DNA of 64,000 bases. Origin: Pseudomonas sp. dw_612. Its GTDB lineage: Bacteria; Pseudomonadota; Gammaproteobacteria; Pseudomonadales; Pseudomonadaceae. Location: positions 124,001 through 188,000 of the forward strand of contig NZ_JAAVVC010000012.1 in the NCBI RefSeq assembly GCF_018449725.1. Direction: 5' to 3'. Position numbers and translations under genes: made by a program. The notes beneath the pieces are model-generated. The model searched no databases and was not told the origin of the DNA. It was given only the letters and a program-made list of their open reading frames with translations. Each line of letters starts with the position of its first letter. The first letter of the stretch is position 1. This document shows, in pieces, positions 42,494 to 51,723 of this stretch.

Positions 42494-45064
42494 TCACGCC
42501 AACTGAGGCTGTGCACTCAATGGCTTGAGCGGCAGCAGTGGCGCATGGGGATCGGCTTTCACCGACTGCCGCCAGGCGTCCAGCCACTCGGCGTGGCCTT
42601 CGCTCCAGACCGCCTCATGCAGGCGACCCAATGCAACCGGGTCACTCAGCAGTTGCAGACGCTCATGGTTGTTCAGCCCGGCAGGCCCGGCCTTCAACGC
42701 ATGACGAACACGGTCCACACGCAACCACTCGATCGGCTCGGCCTGACCGTGACGGGACGTCGCCAGCGAGCACGCCAGGGCGTTCTGCTGCGGATCGACC
42801 ACGGCGCGGATGAAGCCGTCTTTCAACTGGTGATAACGGTTTTCGTGGGTGTACTGGTCGGTGGCCAGCAGTGCCTGTGGCGGATTGTATTCCTCAGGGA
42901 TCAGGAACAGGCTCTCGTCACGGGACTTCAGACCCAGACCCACACGACTGGAGATCACCGACACCGGGATCGACAGCATCAACGAACCGACGATCGGCAC
43001 CAGCCACCAGAGGAAGCTCGGGTTCAGCCAGATCACCAGCAGGGCCCAGAAGAAGCCCAGCAAGGTTTGCGGACCGTGGCGCTTGACCGCTTCGCTCCAT
43101 GGCGTGGAGTCGTCGTCACGTTGTGGCGAGTTCCAGGTCGCAGCCCAGCCGAGGAACGCGGCGAGTACGAAACGGGTGTGGAAAATCATCCGCACCGGCG
43201 CCAGCAGCATGGAGAACAACATCTCCAGCAGCATCGAGAACGTCACCTTGAACTTGCCGCCGAACTCTTTTGCGCCCTTGGCCCAGATCAGGATGATGCT
43301 CAACAGCTTCGGCAGGAACAGCAGCACGATGGTCGTTGAGAACAACGCCACGGCCTTGTCCGGATGCCATTGCGGCCACAGTGGATAGAGCTGTCGCGGC
43401 TCCATGAAGTACTGCGGCTCCATCAGCGTGTTCACCGCCAGCAGCGCCGTGGACAACACGAGAAAGAAGAACCACAACGGCGCCGACAGGTACGACATCA
43501 CGCCGGTCAGGAACACCGCACGGTGTACCGGGTGCATGCCTTTGACCAGGAACAGGCGGAAGTTCATCAGGTTACCGTGGCACCAGCGACGGTCACGCTT
43601 GAGTTCGTCCAGCAGGTTCGGCGGCAGTTCTTCGTAGCTGCCCGGCAAGTCGTAGGCAATCCACACGCCCCAGCCGGCACGGCGCATCAGCGCAGCTTCG
43701 ACGAAGTCGTGGGACAGAATCGCACCGGCAAACGCCCCTTTACCCGGCAACGGCGCCAGGGCGCAGTGCTCGATAAACGGCTTCATGCGGATGATCGCGT
43801 TGTGACCCCAGTAGTGGGATTCGCCCAACTGCCAGAAGTGCAGGCCTGCGGTGAACAACGGACCGTACACACGGGTCGCAAACTGCTGCATGCGCGCATA
43901 AAGGGTGTCCATGCCCGACGCACGTGGCGCGGTCTGGATAATACCGGCGTCCGGCGTGGCTTCCATCAAGCGCACCAGACTGGTCAGGCATTCACCGCTC
44001 ATCACGGAGTCCGCGTCGAGCACGACCATGTACTTGTAGTCACCGCCCCAGCGACGGCAGAAGTCGTCGAGGTTGCCGCTTTTACGTTTGACGCGACGGC
44101 GACGGCGGCGATAGAAGATCTTGCCGAAGCCCTTGGCTTCGCGGCAGACATCCAGCCAGGCCTGTTGCTCGGCCACGCAGATATCGGTTTCGTTACTGTC
44201 GCTGAGGACGAAGAAGTCGAAACGGTCCAGGTCACCCGTGGCCGCTACCGATTCGAACGTCGCCCGCAGACCGGCGAATACACGCGGCACGTCTTCGTTG
44301 CAGATCGGCATCACCAGCGCGGTGCGTGCGTCCTTGGCAATCGGCTCGTTGCCGGCGCTTTTACCGGAGATACGGTATTTATCGTGCCCGGTGAGCAACT
44401 CGAGGAAGCCCATCAACGCGGTCCAGAAACCGGCCGAGACCCAGCAGAACAGAATCCCGAACAGAATCAGGATGCTGGTTTGCAGCGCATACGGCAGCAC
44501 TTGCGTGGCGGTTTGCAGCAGCGGTTGATGCAGCACTTCGTTCAGGTCGACGAACGACCAGCCCTGGTACGGCATGATGCCTTTCATGTACCAGCCGGCC
44601 ACGATGGTCTGGCCGAGCATCAGCACCAGCAGAATGTAGCGACGGATCGAACCGACGGTGCGCCAGCGCGCTGCCGGCAACACGCGTTCATCCTTCGGCG
44701 GTGCCGGTGGATTGGTGCGACCGGTCATCCGGCGCCAGCCACGCACCAGAATATTGGTGCGCCACGGCTCCGGCACGACTTTGGTCCGACGAATCGGCGG
44801 GGTCGCCTTGAGGACGACACGACCACTGGCGTCAACCGCCAGCATCTGCGCTTCTTCCAGTTCTTCAGCACTGTTCAGGAGCAGGCGCTTGCCCACCGAG
44901 GCTTGTGCAGCCTCGGCCGGCGCGTCGAACGTCGAGGACGAAAGACGCTGATGCAGTTCACTGAAGGACTGGCAACCCGCGAGTTCCGCGCGCTGTTCGT
45001 CGGTCATCGGTAAATGCGCCAGATACTCCGACAGAGTCTCTGGCTTTACTTGAGAATTACTCAT
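42494..45064 (-). CDS. opgH: Osmoregulated periplasmic glucan glucosyltransferase
   Basis: This 856-residue inner-membrane family 2 glycosyltransferase polymerises the beta-1,2 glucan backbone from UDP-glucose. Several transmembrane helices surround a cytoplasmic catalytic domain with VLDADSVMSGE (DxD-type), the acceptor-site region and the QxxRW-like element RDRRWCHGN. The N-terminal cytoplasmic segment (~130 residues) and the C-terminal tail are typical. The ATG overlaps the end of opgG by eight bases. Confidence 0.96.
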   Translation of the reverse strand: MSNSQVKPETLSEYLAHLPMTDEQRAELAGCQSFSELHQRLSSSTFDAPAEAAQASVGKRLLLNSAEELEEAQMLAVDASGRVVLKATPPIRRTKVVPEPWRTNILVRGWRRMTGRTNPPAPPKDERVLPAARWRTVGSIRRYILLVLMLGQTIVAGWYMKGIMPYQGWSFVDLNEVLHQPLLQTATQVLPYALQTSILILFGILFCWVSAGFWTALMGFLELLTGHDKYRISGKSAGNEPIAKDARTALVMPICNEDVPRVFAGLRATFESVAATGDLDRFDFFVLSDSNETDICVAEQQAWLDVCREAKGFGKIFYRRRRRRVKRKSGNLDDFCRRWGGDYKYMVVLDADSVMSGECLTSLVRLMEATPDAGIIQTAPRASGMDTLYARMQQFATRVYGPLFTAGLHFWQLGESHYWGHNAIIRMKPFIEHCALAPLPGKGAFAGAILSHDFVEAALMRRAGWGVWIAYDLPGSYEELPPNLLDELKRDRRWCHGNLMNFRLFLVKGMHPVHRAVFLTGVMSYLSAPLWFFFLVLSTALLAVNTLMEPQYFMEPRQLYPLWPQWHPDKAVALFSTTIVLLFLPKLLSIILIWAKGAKEFGGKFKVTFSMLLEMLFSMLLAPVRMIFHTRFVLAAFLGWAATWNSPQRDDDSTPWSEAVKRHGPQTLLGFFWALLVIWLNPSFLWWLVPIVGSLMLSIPVSVISSRVGLGLKSRDESLFLIPEEYNPPQALLATDQYTHENRYHQLKDGFIRAVVDPQQNALACSLATSRHGQAEPIEWLRVDRVRHALKAGPAGLNNHERLQLLSDPVALGRLHEAVWSEGHAEWLDAWRQSVKADPHAPLLPLKPLSAQPQLA

Positions 45065-46880
45065 CGGCAGGCAACTGGTAGCTCCAGGTTTCGGTCAGGA
45101 CTTCTTCAGTCGCCGCCGAATCCGGTGTGGCTGGGGCCGCGTCCGCAGCAGCAGGCTGCTTGGCGTCTTTGTTGTCCTTGTTCTTGGCATCGGCAACCGG
45201 CTTGGCATCGGCCTGCTTGGCGTCCGCCTGCTTGGCGTCCTTGGCTTCCTTGTCCGTTTTCTCCTGCTGCTTGGCGGCGACTTTGTCGGCCTTGGCAACA
45301 GAGGAATTGGAGGCCGGAATCGACGACTTGGCCAGATCCTCAGGCACGATCTTCTCGACCAGGGATGCACGCATCTCGGTGGCCTTGCTCGCGTCCTTGA
45401 TCTTCATGCGCAGGGTCAGGCGCCAGCCCTTGGTATCAGGGTTGTAGCGCACGGTGTTCTCGACCAGTTCGGCATTGTCGCCAACGCTGACCTGACTGCG
45501 CACGTCGGCGGTTTCCGGCAAGGCGGCCAGGGACGGGCCTTCGAAGTCCACCAGATAGGCAACGGTGCCATCCGGCTGACGGATCAGGTTGGACTGTTTG
45601 ACGTCGCCAGTGGAACGCAGGGTCTGTTTGACCCAGGCGCTGTCCGGAGCGTGGATGGCGGCTTCGTCGATGGTCCAGTGCATGCGATAGGCGACGTCGA
45701 GCGGCTGGCCTGGCTCAGGCAGTTTTTCCGGGCTCCAGAAGGCAACGATGTTGTCGTTGGTTTCGTCGGCGGTCGGAATTTCCACCAGGTCTACAGAACC
45801 CTTGCCCCAATCGCCTTTTGGCTCGATCCAGGCACTTGGGCGCTTGTCGTAGCGGTCGTCGAGGTCTTCGTAGTGGCTGAAGTCACGACCACGTTGCAGC
45901 AAGCCGAAGCCGCGCGGGTTCTCGATGGCAAAGTTGCTCACCGCCAGGTGTTTCGGGTTGTTCAGAGGGCGCCAGATCCACTCGCCGTTGCCGGCATGGA
46001 TCGACAGACCGCTGGAGTCATGCAGTTCGCGGCGATAGTTCAGCACTTTGGAAGGCTGGTTCGCGCCGAACAGGAACATGCTGGTCAACGGGGCAACGCC
46101 GAGCTTGGTGACCTTGTCACGCAGGAACATGCGGGCCTTGACGTCGACCACGGTGTCGCTGCCTGGACGCAGGGTCAGGCGGTAGGCACCGGTGGCACGC
46201 GGCGAATCCAGCAGCGCGAAGATCACCAAGTGCTTGTCACCCGGTTTCGGCTGTTGAATCCAGAATTCGGTGAAACGCGGGAATTCTTCGCCGGACGGCA
46301 ATGCGGTATCGATGGCCATGCCGCGAGCGGACAAGCCATAGGTGTGACCCTTACCGACAACGCGGAAGTAACTCGCGCCGAGCATGGTCATGATTTCGTC
46401 TTGCTTGTCGGCCTTGTTGATCGGGTACAGCACACGGAAACCGGCATAACCCAGTTGCTCGGTGGCTTTAGGATCGAACTGCACATCGCCGAAATCGAAA
46501 CGACTTGGGTCGTATTTGATTTCTTCGACGGTGTTGGCCGTGATTTCGTTGATTTTCACCGGGGTGTCGAAGTGCATGCCCTGGTGATAGAACGAAAGCT
46601 TGAACGGGGTTTTCTGATCGGCCCACTCGGCTTTTTCAGTGCGGAAACGAATTTTCTGATAGTCCGCGAATTTCATCTCGCGGAATTCGTTCGGCAGGTT
46701 ACTGCGCGGGGCTTCGTATTTCTGCCCGGCCAGGTCTTTCGCCTTGACCGACACATCATCCAGGTTGAATGCCCAAAGCTGGCCGGCGCTGAGCAGGCAC
46801 AGCAGTGCAGAGCCCGCTACCAGAGCGCTTCGGAACCGTTGGGCAGACAATTTTGGTGCATTACAGGGACTAACAATCAC
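45057..46880 (-). CDS. opgG: Osmoregulated periplasmic glucan biosynthesis protein OpgG with low-complexity insert
   Basis: This 607-residue periplasmic protein is needed for assembly of the glucan backbone and its branches. The GTG at 46878-46880 (after GAGGG, 6-base spacing) is preferred to a TTG nine codons upstream. A signal peptide ends near LWAF. The MdoG beta-sandwich domain follows (FNLDDVSVKAKDLAGQ, ASYFRVVGKGHTYGLSARG, FTEFWIQQPKP). Near the C-terminus, between ASLVEKIVPED and the final strand VLTETWSYQLPADE, there is an insert of roughly 75 residues. It is made almost only of Ala, Lys, Asp and Gln with short tandem KQADA units. E. coli OpgG (~511 residues) has no such insert. Confidence 0.94.
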   Translation of the reverse strand: MIVSPCNAPKLSAQRFRSALVAGSALLCLLSAGQLWAFNLDDVSVKAKDLAGQKYEAPRSNLPNEFREMKFADYQKIRFRTEKAEWADQKTPFKLSFYHQGMHFDTPVKINEITANTVEEIKYDPSRFDFGDVQFDPKATEQLGYAGFRVLYPINKADKQDEIMTMLGASYFRVVGKGHTYGLSARGMAIDTALPSGEEFPRFTEFWIQQPKPGDKHLVIFALLDSPRATGAYRLTLRPGSDTVVDVKARMFLRDKVTKLGVAPLTSMFLFGANQPSKVLNYRRELHDSSGLSIHAGNGEWIWRPLNNPKHLAVSNFAIENPRGFGLLQRGRDFSHYEDLDDRYDKRPSAWIEPKGDWGKGSVDLVEIPTADETNDNIVAFWSPEKLPEPGQPLDVAYRMHWTIDEAAIHAPDSAWVKQTLRSTGDVKQSNLIRQPDGTVAYLVDFEGPSLAALPETADVRSQVSVGDNAELVENTVRYNPDTKGWRLTLRMKIKDASKATEMRASLVEKIVPEDLAKSSIPASNSSVAKADKVAAKQQEKTDKEAKDAKQADAKQADAKPVADAKNKDNKDAKQPAAADAAPATPDSAATEEVLTETWSYQLPADE

Positions 46881-47156
46881 GAGCAACCCTCGCCGAAAAC
46901 AGATCAAAAAACCAACGGCCAGCTATCTATATGCCAGGTTGGCGAGCATTGTTCCGACTCCTATGGGGCTAAATGATTCCCCAACAGGTTCCGGGCAAGT
47001 CTCTACCTAAGTCAAAATGGGCCAACGAACGCTGATCCCCGTAGCGCGCGATTATCTAGTAGGCCGCGTTACAACGCATCAGGGGTAACAAAGTATTTAT
47101 CGCGAAAAACCCCTGTTTTCAGTCGAAATGCCCTTAAAAACATGTTTCAGGGGCTT

Positions 47157-47594
47157 TCAGGTCTGTAACAGGAAGGTGACCGGGCCATCATTGACCAGAT
47201 GCACCTGCATATCCGCGCCGAATCTACCTGATGCCACAGTGCCATGCACCTCTTTCGCTTTCTCTAATAGATAGTCGAAAAGTTCTTCACCCAGGGCCGG
47301 AGGCGCCGCCGTCGAAAAGCTGGGGCGCAACCCGCTCTTGGTGTCGGCCGCCAGGGTGAATTGCGAGACCAGCAGCAGGCCACCACCGACATCCGCCAGC
47401 GACAGATTCATCTTGCCTTCTGTATCACTGAATACACGATAGTTAAGCAGTTTATGCAGAAGTTTGTCGGCACTGGCCCGAGTGTCCCCGGGCTCGACCG
47501 CCACCAGCACCAGCAACCCCTGGTCTACTGCGCCAACTACCTCCCCCGCCACCTCGACTCGCGCGCCACGCACGCGTTGCAGCAGACCCTTCAT
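47157..47594 (-). CDS. dtd: D-aminoacyl-tRNA deacylase
   Basis: This 145-residue enzyme removes D-amino acids mischarged onto tRNA. The family motifs SQFTLAADTKSGLRPSF (SQxT) and the C-terminal NDGPVTFLLQT (NxGPxT cis-Pro motif) are present. It overlaps pip by four bases (ATGA). The 276-base stretch between dtd and opgG (46881-47156) holds no gene. Confidence 0.97.
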   Translation of the reverse strand: MKGLLQRVRGARVEVAGEVVGAVDQGLLVLVAVEPGDTRASADKLLHKLLNYRVFSDTEGKMNLSLADVGGGLLLVSQFTLAADTKSGLRPSFSTAAPPALGEELFDYLLEKAKEVHGTVASGRFGADMQVHLVNDGPVTFLLQT

Positions 47595-48562
47595 GCTTCT
47601 TCTGGCGGCAGATCGAGCAACCGGCGAGCCATCTGACCAGCGGCGCGCACCAACGCATCGGTAATACCCGGTTCGGACGCGGCGTGGCCGGCATCGCGAA
47701 TGACCTGCAGCTCACTGTTCGGCCAGGCTTGATGCAATTCCCAGGCGTTGTCCAACGGGCAGATCACGTCGTAGCGGCCATGCACGATCACGCCGGGCAA
47801 ATGCGCGATCTTACCCATGTCGCGAATCAACTGGTTCGGTTCAAGGAAGGCGTTGTTGGTGAAGTAGTGGCATTCGATCCGGGCAATCGACAGCGCGCGC
47901 TGCGGCTCAGAGAAGCGATCGACCACCAGCGGGTTCGGGCGCAGGGTCGCGGTCCGGCCTTCCCAGGTGGACCAGGCCTTGGCCGCGTGCATCTGGGCGA
48001 TCTGATCGTTGCCGGTCAGGCGCTTATGGAAAGCCGTCAGCAAGTCGCCGCGCTCGTCCATCGGGATCGGCGCGATGTAGTCCTGCCAGTAATCGGGAAA
48101 CAGACGGCTGGCACCGCACTGGTAGAACCACTCGATTTCCTGCGGACGGCAGAGAAAAATCCCGCGCAGGATCAGACCGTGCACGCGCTCCGGATGGGTT
48201 TGCGCATAGGCCAGGGCGAGGGTCGAACCCCAGGAGCCACCAAACAGCACCCATTTTTCGATGCCCAGGTGCTTGCGGATGCGCTCGAGGTCGGCAACCA
48301 GATCCCAGGTGGTGTTGTTTTCGAGGTTGGCGTGGGGTGTGGAGCGACCGCAGCCGCGCTGGTCGAAGGTCACAATGCGATACAGGTTGGGATCGAAGTA
48401 CCGGCGGCTCTGTGCATCACACCCGGCGCCGGGGCCACCATGGATGAACACCACCGGCAAACCTTCCGGTGAACCGCTTTCGTCGACGTACAGCGTGTGG
48501 GTTTTATCGACGGCCAGATCGTGCCGGGCGTAGGGTTTGATCTGCGGGTACAAAGTCTGCAT
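47591..48562 (-). CDS. pip: Proline iminopeptidase
   Basis: This 323-residue alpha/beta hydrolase of family S33 releases N-terminal proline. HGGPGAGCD (oxyanion hole), FDQRGCGRSTPH, the nucleophile GGSWGSTLAL near 113, and the catalytic Asp/His (YDVICP, AGHAASEPG) are all present. It forms a unit with dtd. Confidence 0.95.
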   Translation of the reverse strand: MQTLYPQIKPYARHDLAVDKTHTLYVDESGSPEGLPVVFIHGGPGAGCDAQSRRYFDPNLYRIVTFDQRGCGRSTPHANLENNTTWDLVADLERIRKHLGIEKWVLFGGSWGSTLALAYAQTHPERVHGLILRGIFLCRPQEIEWFYQCGASRLFPDYWQDYIAPIPMDERGDLLTAFHKRLTGNDQIAQMHAAKAWSTWEGRTATLRPNPLVVDRFSEPQRALSIARIECHYFTNNAFLEPNQLIRDMGKIAHLPGVIVHGRYDVICPLDNAWELHQAWPNSELQVIRDAGHAASEPGITDALVRAAGQMARRLLDLPPEEA

Positions 48563-48666
48563 TGCACGCTCCGTAAAGGGTCGAGGTCATCCCTGGGGGG
48601 ACTTCAATTATTCTGCCGTCCGGCATCATAAACCCGAATTACGTCAATGAGCATGTCCTTGCAGCG

Positions 48667-49584
48667 TCAGAGTCTGTCAGCCAGAAACCCGAGCAGGTTT
48701 TCATAGAGCCGGTCGACCTCGGCGACCTGCCCCCGGCCGCGTAAACAGCCGTGCACCAGCCCTTCCCCGTAGTACAACTTCGCGTTCACGCCAGCGGCAT
48801 CGAGCCGTTCGGTGTAGCGCACACCGTCGTCGCGCAACGGGTCGAATTGCGCCACGGCGATCAACGCCGGGGGCAAACCGCTGAGATCGTCGGCGAGCAA
48901 GGGCATGGCATAGGCGGTCGATTGTCCGGCGCCACGTAAATAGAGCGCGTGATAACAATCCACGTCGCTGCTGCTGAGCAACGGAGCGTCGGCGCATTCA
49001 CTGCGGGACGCTGATTGATGATCGCCACCCAGGCCCGGATAAATCAGCACTTGGGCGGCGGGCAACGGCTCGCCCGCATCGCGCAAGGCCAGGCATAACG
49101 CAGCGGCCAGATTGCCTCCGGCGCTGTCCCCGGCAACCAGCATCCGCCCTGGATCGAACCAGAACGGCCCCGAGCACAAGGCGCGCCAGACTTTCAGGCA
49201 ATCTTCGAAGCCTGCCGGGAATGGATGCTCGGGCGCCAGCCGATAATCCACCGCGACCACCATCGCCCCCAATGCCGCCGCGAGTTCGGCGCAGATGAAA
49301 TCATGAGAGTCCAAATCCCCGACCACCCAACCGCCGCCATGCAGATACAGAATGCACGGCCAGCCGCTGGTCGGCGGCGTCACCGGCGGTCGATAGGAAC
49401 GCACCGCCACGCCCGCCAGTGTGAAGTCGGTGACCTCAAGCCCGACGGGACGTGGCGGCGTAAACGCCCGGCACATCTCGCTGTAGGCCTGGCGCAACCC
49501 GGTGAGGCTGCTGTCGGTGCTGTTGAAGCCGAGGGTTTTCTCGACGAAGGCCGACATTTGGTCTGAGAGGGGATAAGGAGCCAT
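48667..49584 (-). CDS. Alpha/beta hydrolase, hormone-sensitive-lipase family esterase
   Basis: This 305-residue protein has the HSL oxyanion motif HGGGW near 85, VVAVDYRLAPEHPFPA, and the nucleophile motif GDSAGGN near 155. The catalytic His is expected in VHGCL. A short-chain ester substrate is likely; the natural one is unknown. The ATG at 49582-49584 is chosen; a TTG five codons upstream is possible but has no ribosome site. Oriented like pip but separated by about 100 bases. Confidence 0.88.
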   Translation of the reverse strand: MAPYPLSDQMSAFVEKTLGFNSTDSSLTGLRQAYSEMCRAFTPPRPVGLEVTDFTLAGVAVRSYRPPVTPPTSGWPCILYLHGGGWVVGDLDSHDFICAELAAALGAMVVAVDYRLAPEHPFPAGFEDCLKVWRALCSGPFWFDPGRMLVAGDSAGGNLAAALCLALRDAGEPLPAAQVLIYPGLGGDHQSASRSECADAPLLSSSDVDCYHALYLRGAGQSTAYAMPLLADDLSGLPPALIAVAQFDPLRDDGVRYTERLDAAGVNAKLYYGEGLVHGCLRGRGQVAEVDRLYENLLGFLADRL

Positions 49585-49626
49585 GGGCCTGCTGCTCAAG
49601 AAATGATGGTTATCAAGGAGGCCCCT

Positions 49627-49718
49627 TGTGGGAGCGGGCTTGCTCGCGAAAGCGGTGGGTCAGGCAACATTAATGTCGACTGACACGCCCTCTTCGCGAG
49701 CAAGCCCGCTCCCACAGG
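49627..49718. repeat. REP pair (REPIN), family A
   Basis: TGTGGGAGCGGGCTTGCTCG and CGAGCAAGCCCGCTCCCACA face each other across about 45 bases between the choline-type binding protein and the esterase genes. Confidence 0.95.
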
Positions 49719-49733
49719 GTTTGGCGTTTGAGG

Positions 49734-50681
49734 CTAGTTTTTCAGGCTGGCCTGCACGGTCGCCACACCATCCTTGCCATCAAAACTGCTGACACCGGCC
49801 AGCCAGCGCTGAAGGTCTTCCGGGTGATCGCGCAACCACTGCTTCGCTACATCCTGCGGCGTTTTGCGCTCCATGATCGGCACCATCAACTGGCTTTCCT
49901 GGGACGCGGTGAAGGTCAGGTTTTCCAGCAGGCGATTCACGTTCGGGCAACGCTCGGCGTAATCCGGGGCGGTCACCGTAGAAACGGTCGCCGCGCCTTC
50001 GTTCGGACCGTAGACGTCTTCACTGCCGGTCAGGTAGGCGATTTTCATGTTGATGTTCATCGGGTGCGGGGTCCAGCCGACGAACACCACGAACTCCTTG
50101 TGGTTCACTGCCCGCTGCACGGCTGCGAGCATGCCGGCCTCACCGGACTCAACCAGTTTGAAATCCTTCAAGCCGAAGCGATTGGTCTCGATCATGGTCT
50201 TGATGTTGGTGTTGGCCCCGCTGCCCGGCTCGATGCCGTAGATCTTGCCGCCGAGCTGATCCTTGAACTTGGCAATATCAGCGAAGGTTTTCAGCCCGGC
50301 AGCCGCTACGTAGTCCGGCACGGCGAGCGTGGCCTGGGCGTCGGCCAGGCTCGGCTTGTCCATGACTTTGACTTGGTTGGCGGCGACGAACGGGGCGATG
50401 TTCTTGTCCATCGCCGGTTTCCAGTAACCAAGGAAGATGTCGAGGCGCTTGTCGCGGATGCCGGCGAAGATGATTTGCTGCACGGCGCTGGTTTGCTTGC
50501 TTTCGTACCCAAGGCCATTGAGCAACACATCGGCCATGCCGCTGGTGGCGATGACGTCGGTCCAGTTGACCACGCCCATGCGCACGGCCTTGCAGGAAGG
50601 GTCTTCACTGGCCAGGACGCCGGTGCTCAGAACAGCGGTACCGCAGAGGATTGAGAGACAGCGGGTGAACAGTCTTTTCAT
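49734..50681 (-). CDS. Orphan ABC substrate-binding protein, choline/glycine-betaine type (ChoX-like)
   Basis: This 315-residue OpuAC-family periplasmic protein starts at the ATG at 50679-50681 and has a signal peptide ending near VLAS. Residues that form the choline aromatic box in Sinorhizobium ChoX have counterparts here: VNWTDV, GYWKPAM, VPDYV and VGWTPHPMN. IYGIEPGSGAN is another shared motif. Choline binding is therefore likely. No permease or ATPase gene accompanies it. It lies just beyond the 3' end of the hut operon and could be served by the related HutWV core or by another quaternary-amine transporter. Confidence 0.87.
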   Translation of the reverse strand: MKRLFTRCLSILCGTAVLSTGVLASEDPSCKAVRMGVVNWTDVIATSGMADVLLNGLGYESKQTSAVQQIIFAGIRDKRLDIFLGYWKPAMDKNIAPFVAANQVKVMDKPSLADAQATLAVPDYVAAAGLKTFADIAKFKDQLGGKIYGIEPGSGANTNIKTMIETNRFGLKDFKLVESGEAGMLAAVQRAVNHKEFVVFVGWTPHPMNINMKIAYLTGSEDVYGPNEGAATVSTVTAPDYAERCPNVNRLLENLTFTASQESQLMVPIMERKTPQDVAKQWLRDHPEDLQRWLAGVSSFDGKDGVATVQASLKN

Positions 50682-50818
50682 CGGAAGGATCTCGTGCGGC
50701 AGATTATTGTAGGGGGCCGGCGTCTTCACGCACCGTACTCCGAACATTACGCAGCGCCGAGAGGGTAAAAGCGAACTGTGGCGACCGAGATTTGCACGGT
50801 GGCGACAGTGATGGCCTT

Positions 50819-50903
50819 AAAAGATCGCAGCCTTCGGCAGCTCCTACTGTGACCGTGTGAGAACCCGATCCTGTAGGAGCTGCCGAAGGCTGCGATCTTT
50901 TGA
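50819..50903. repeat. Palindromic repeat, family C, at the 3' end of hutG
   Basis: AAAGATCGCAGCCTTCGGCA and TGCCGAAGGCTGCGATCTTT are perfect inverted arms (about 30 bases each, including GCTCCTAC/GTAGGAGC) separated by about 27 bases, two bases past the hutG stop. The arms end in AAAA/TTTT, so it can act as a terminator of the hut operon. The second copy is at 62984-63086, near the hutD end. Confidence 0.92.
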
Positions 50904-50905
50904 TC

Positions 50906-51709
50906 TTAAGCGCTGTAGTGCTTTTGCCCCCAGTCCAACAACCCTTCCAGCAATTCCTTGAGCACCACCTGCGTCGGCGCCGCCAGGTCCGGGCGATAGC
51001 GGAACGGTTCGAACTCTTCCATATAAGTGCACTGCCCCAACTCCAGTTGCACCGCGTGGATGTTTTCCGCCGGGTTGCCGTAATGCCGGGTGATGTGGCC
51101 GCCCTTGAAGCGTCCGTTCAGCACATGGCTGTAATCGGTGTGCTTCGCGCAGATCGCTTCCAATTGCGTCGCCAACTGTGGATCGCAACTGGCGCCGTTG
51201 AAGGTGCCGAGGTTGAAGTCCGGCAGTTTGCCGTCGAACAGGTGCGGGATGATCGAGCGGATCGAGTGCGCGTCGAACAGCAGCGCGTAACCGAACTCGG
51301 CTTTGAGCCGCGCCAACTCGTTTTGCAAGGTGGTGTGATACGGCACCCACACCTGCTCCAGATAGGTCGCACGCTCGGCCGCCGACGGTTCCATGCCCTC
51401 GCGGAACAACGGAATACCGTCGAACAGGATGGACGGGTACAGGCCGGTGGTGGCGCCGACGTACATCGGTTTGTCGTCGGACGGTCGGTTCAGGTCGATG
51501 ACAAATCGCGAGTACTCAGCGGCCAGGGTGCTCGCACCCAGTTCAGCGGCAAACTCATACAGCTGCGGAATGTGCCAATCGGTATCGGGCAGGCTGCGTG
51601 CGTCGGGAATCAACCCGGCCTCGACCGCCGGGGTCAGGCGCAGGCCGGCGTGGGGCATGCTGATCAGCAGCGGCACGCGACCTTGTTTGAAGTTCAGAAC
51701 CTTATCCAC
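50906..51709 (-). CDS. hutG: N-formylglutamate deformylase
   Basis: This 267-residue zinc hydrolase makes glutamate and formate from N-formylglutamate, the last step of the five-step histidine pathway. The GTG at 51707-51709 lies 5 bases after AGGAGA. Motifs: LISMPHAGLRLTP, SRFVIDLNRP, LLFDAHSIRS (metal ligands) and FKGGHITRHYG. It ends the hutU-to-hutG unit and starts 14 bases after hutI. This route needs formiminoglutamate deiminase HutF, which is not in the window. Confidence 0.95.
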   Translation of the reverse strand: MDKVLNFKQGRVPLLISMPHAGLRLTPAVEAGLIPDARSLPDTDWHIPQLYEFAAELGASTLAAEYSRFVIDLNRPSDDKPMYVGATTGLYPSILFDGIPLFREGMEPSAAERATYLEQVWVPYHTTLQNELARLKAEFGYALLFDAHSIRSIIPHLFDGKLPDFNLGTFNGASCDPQLATQLEAICAKHTDYSHVLNGRFKGGHITRHYGNPAENIHAVQLELGQCTYMEEFEPFRYRPDLAAPTQVVLKELLEGLLDWGQKHYSA

Positions 51710-51723
51710 AACTGTTCTCCTCA

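Noticed and set aside
47100..47156. Possible terminator after dtd (GCCC...GGGC)
   Set aside because: The stem is short with a loop of about 17 bases and no clear U-run, so it is not listed.
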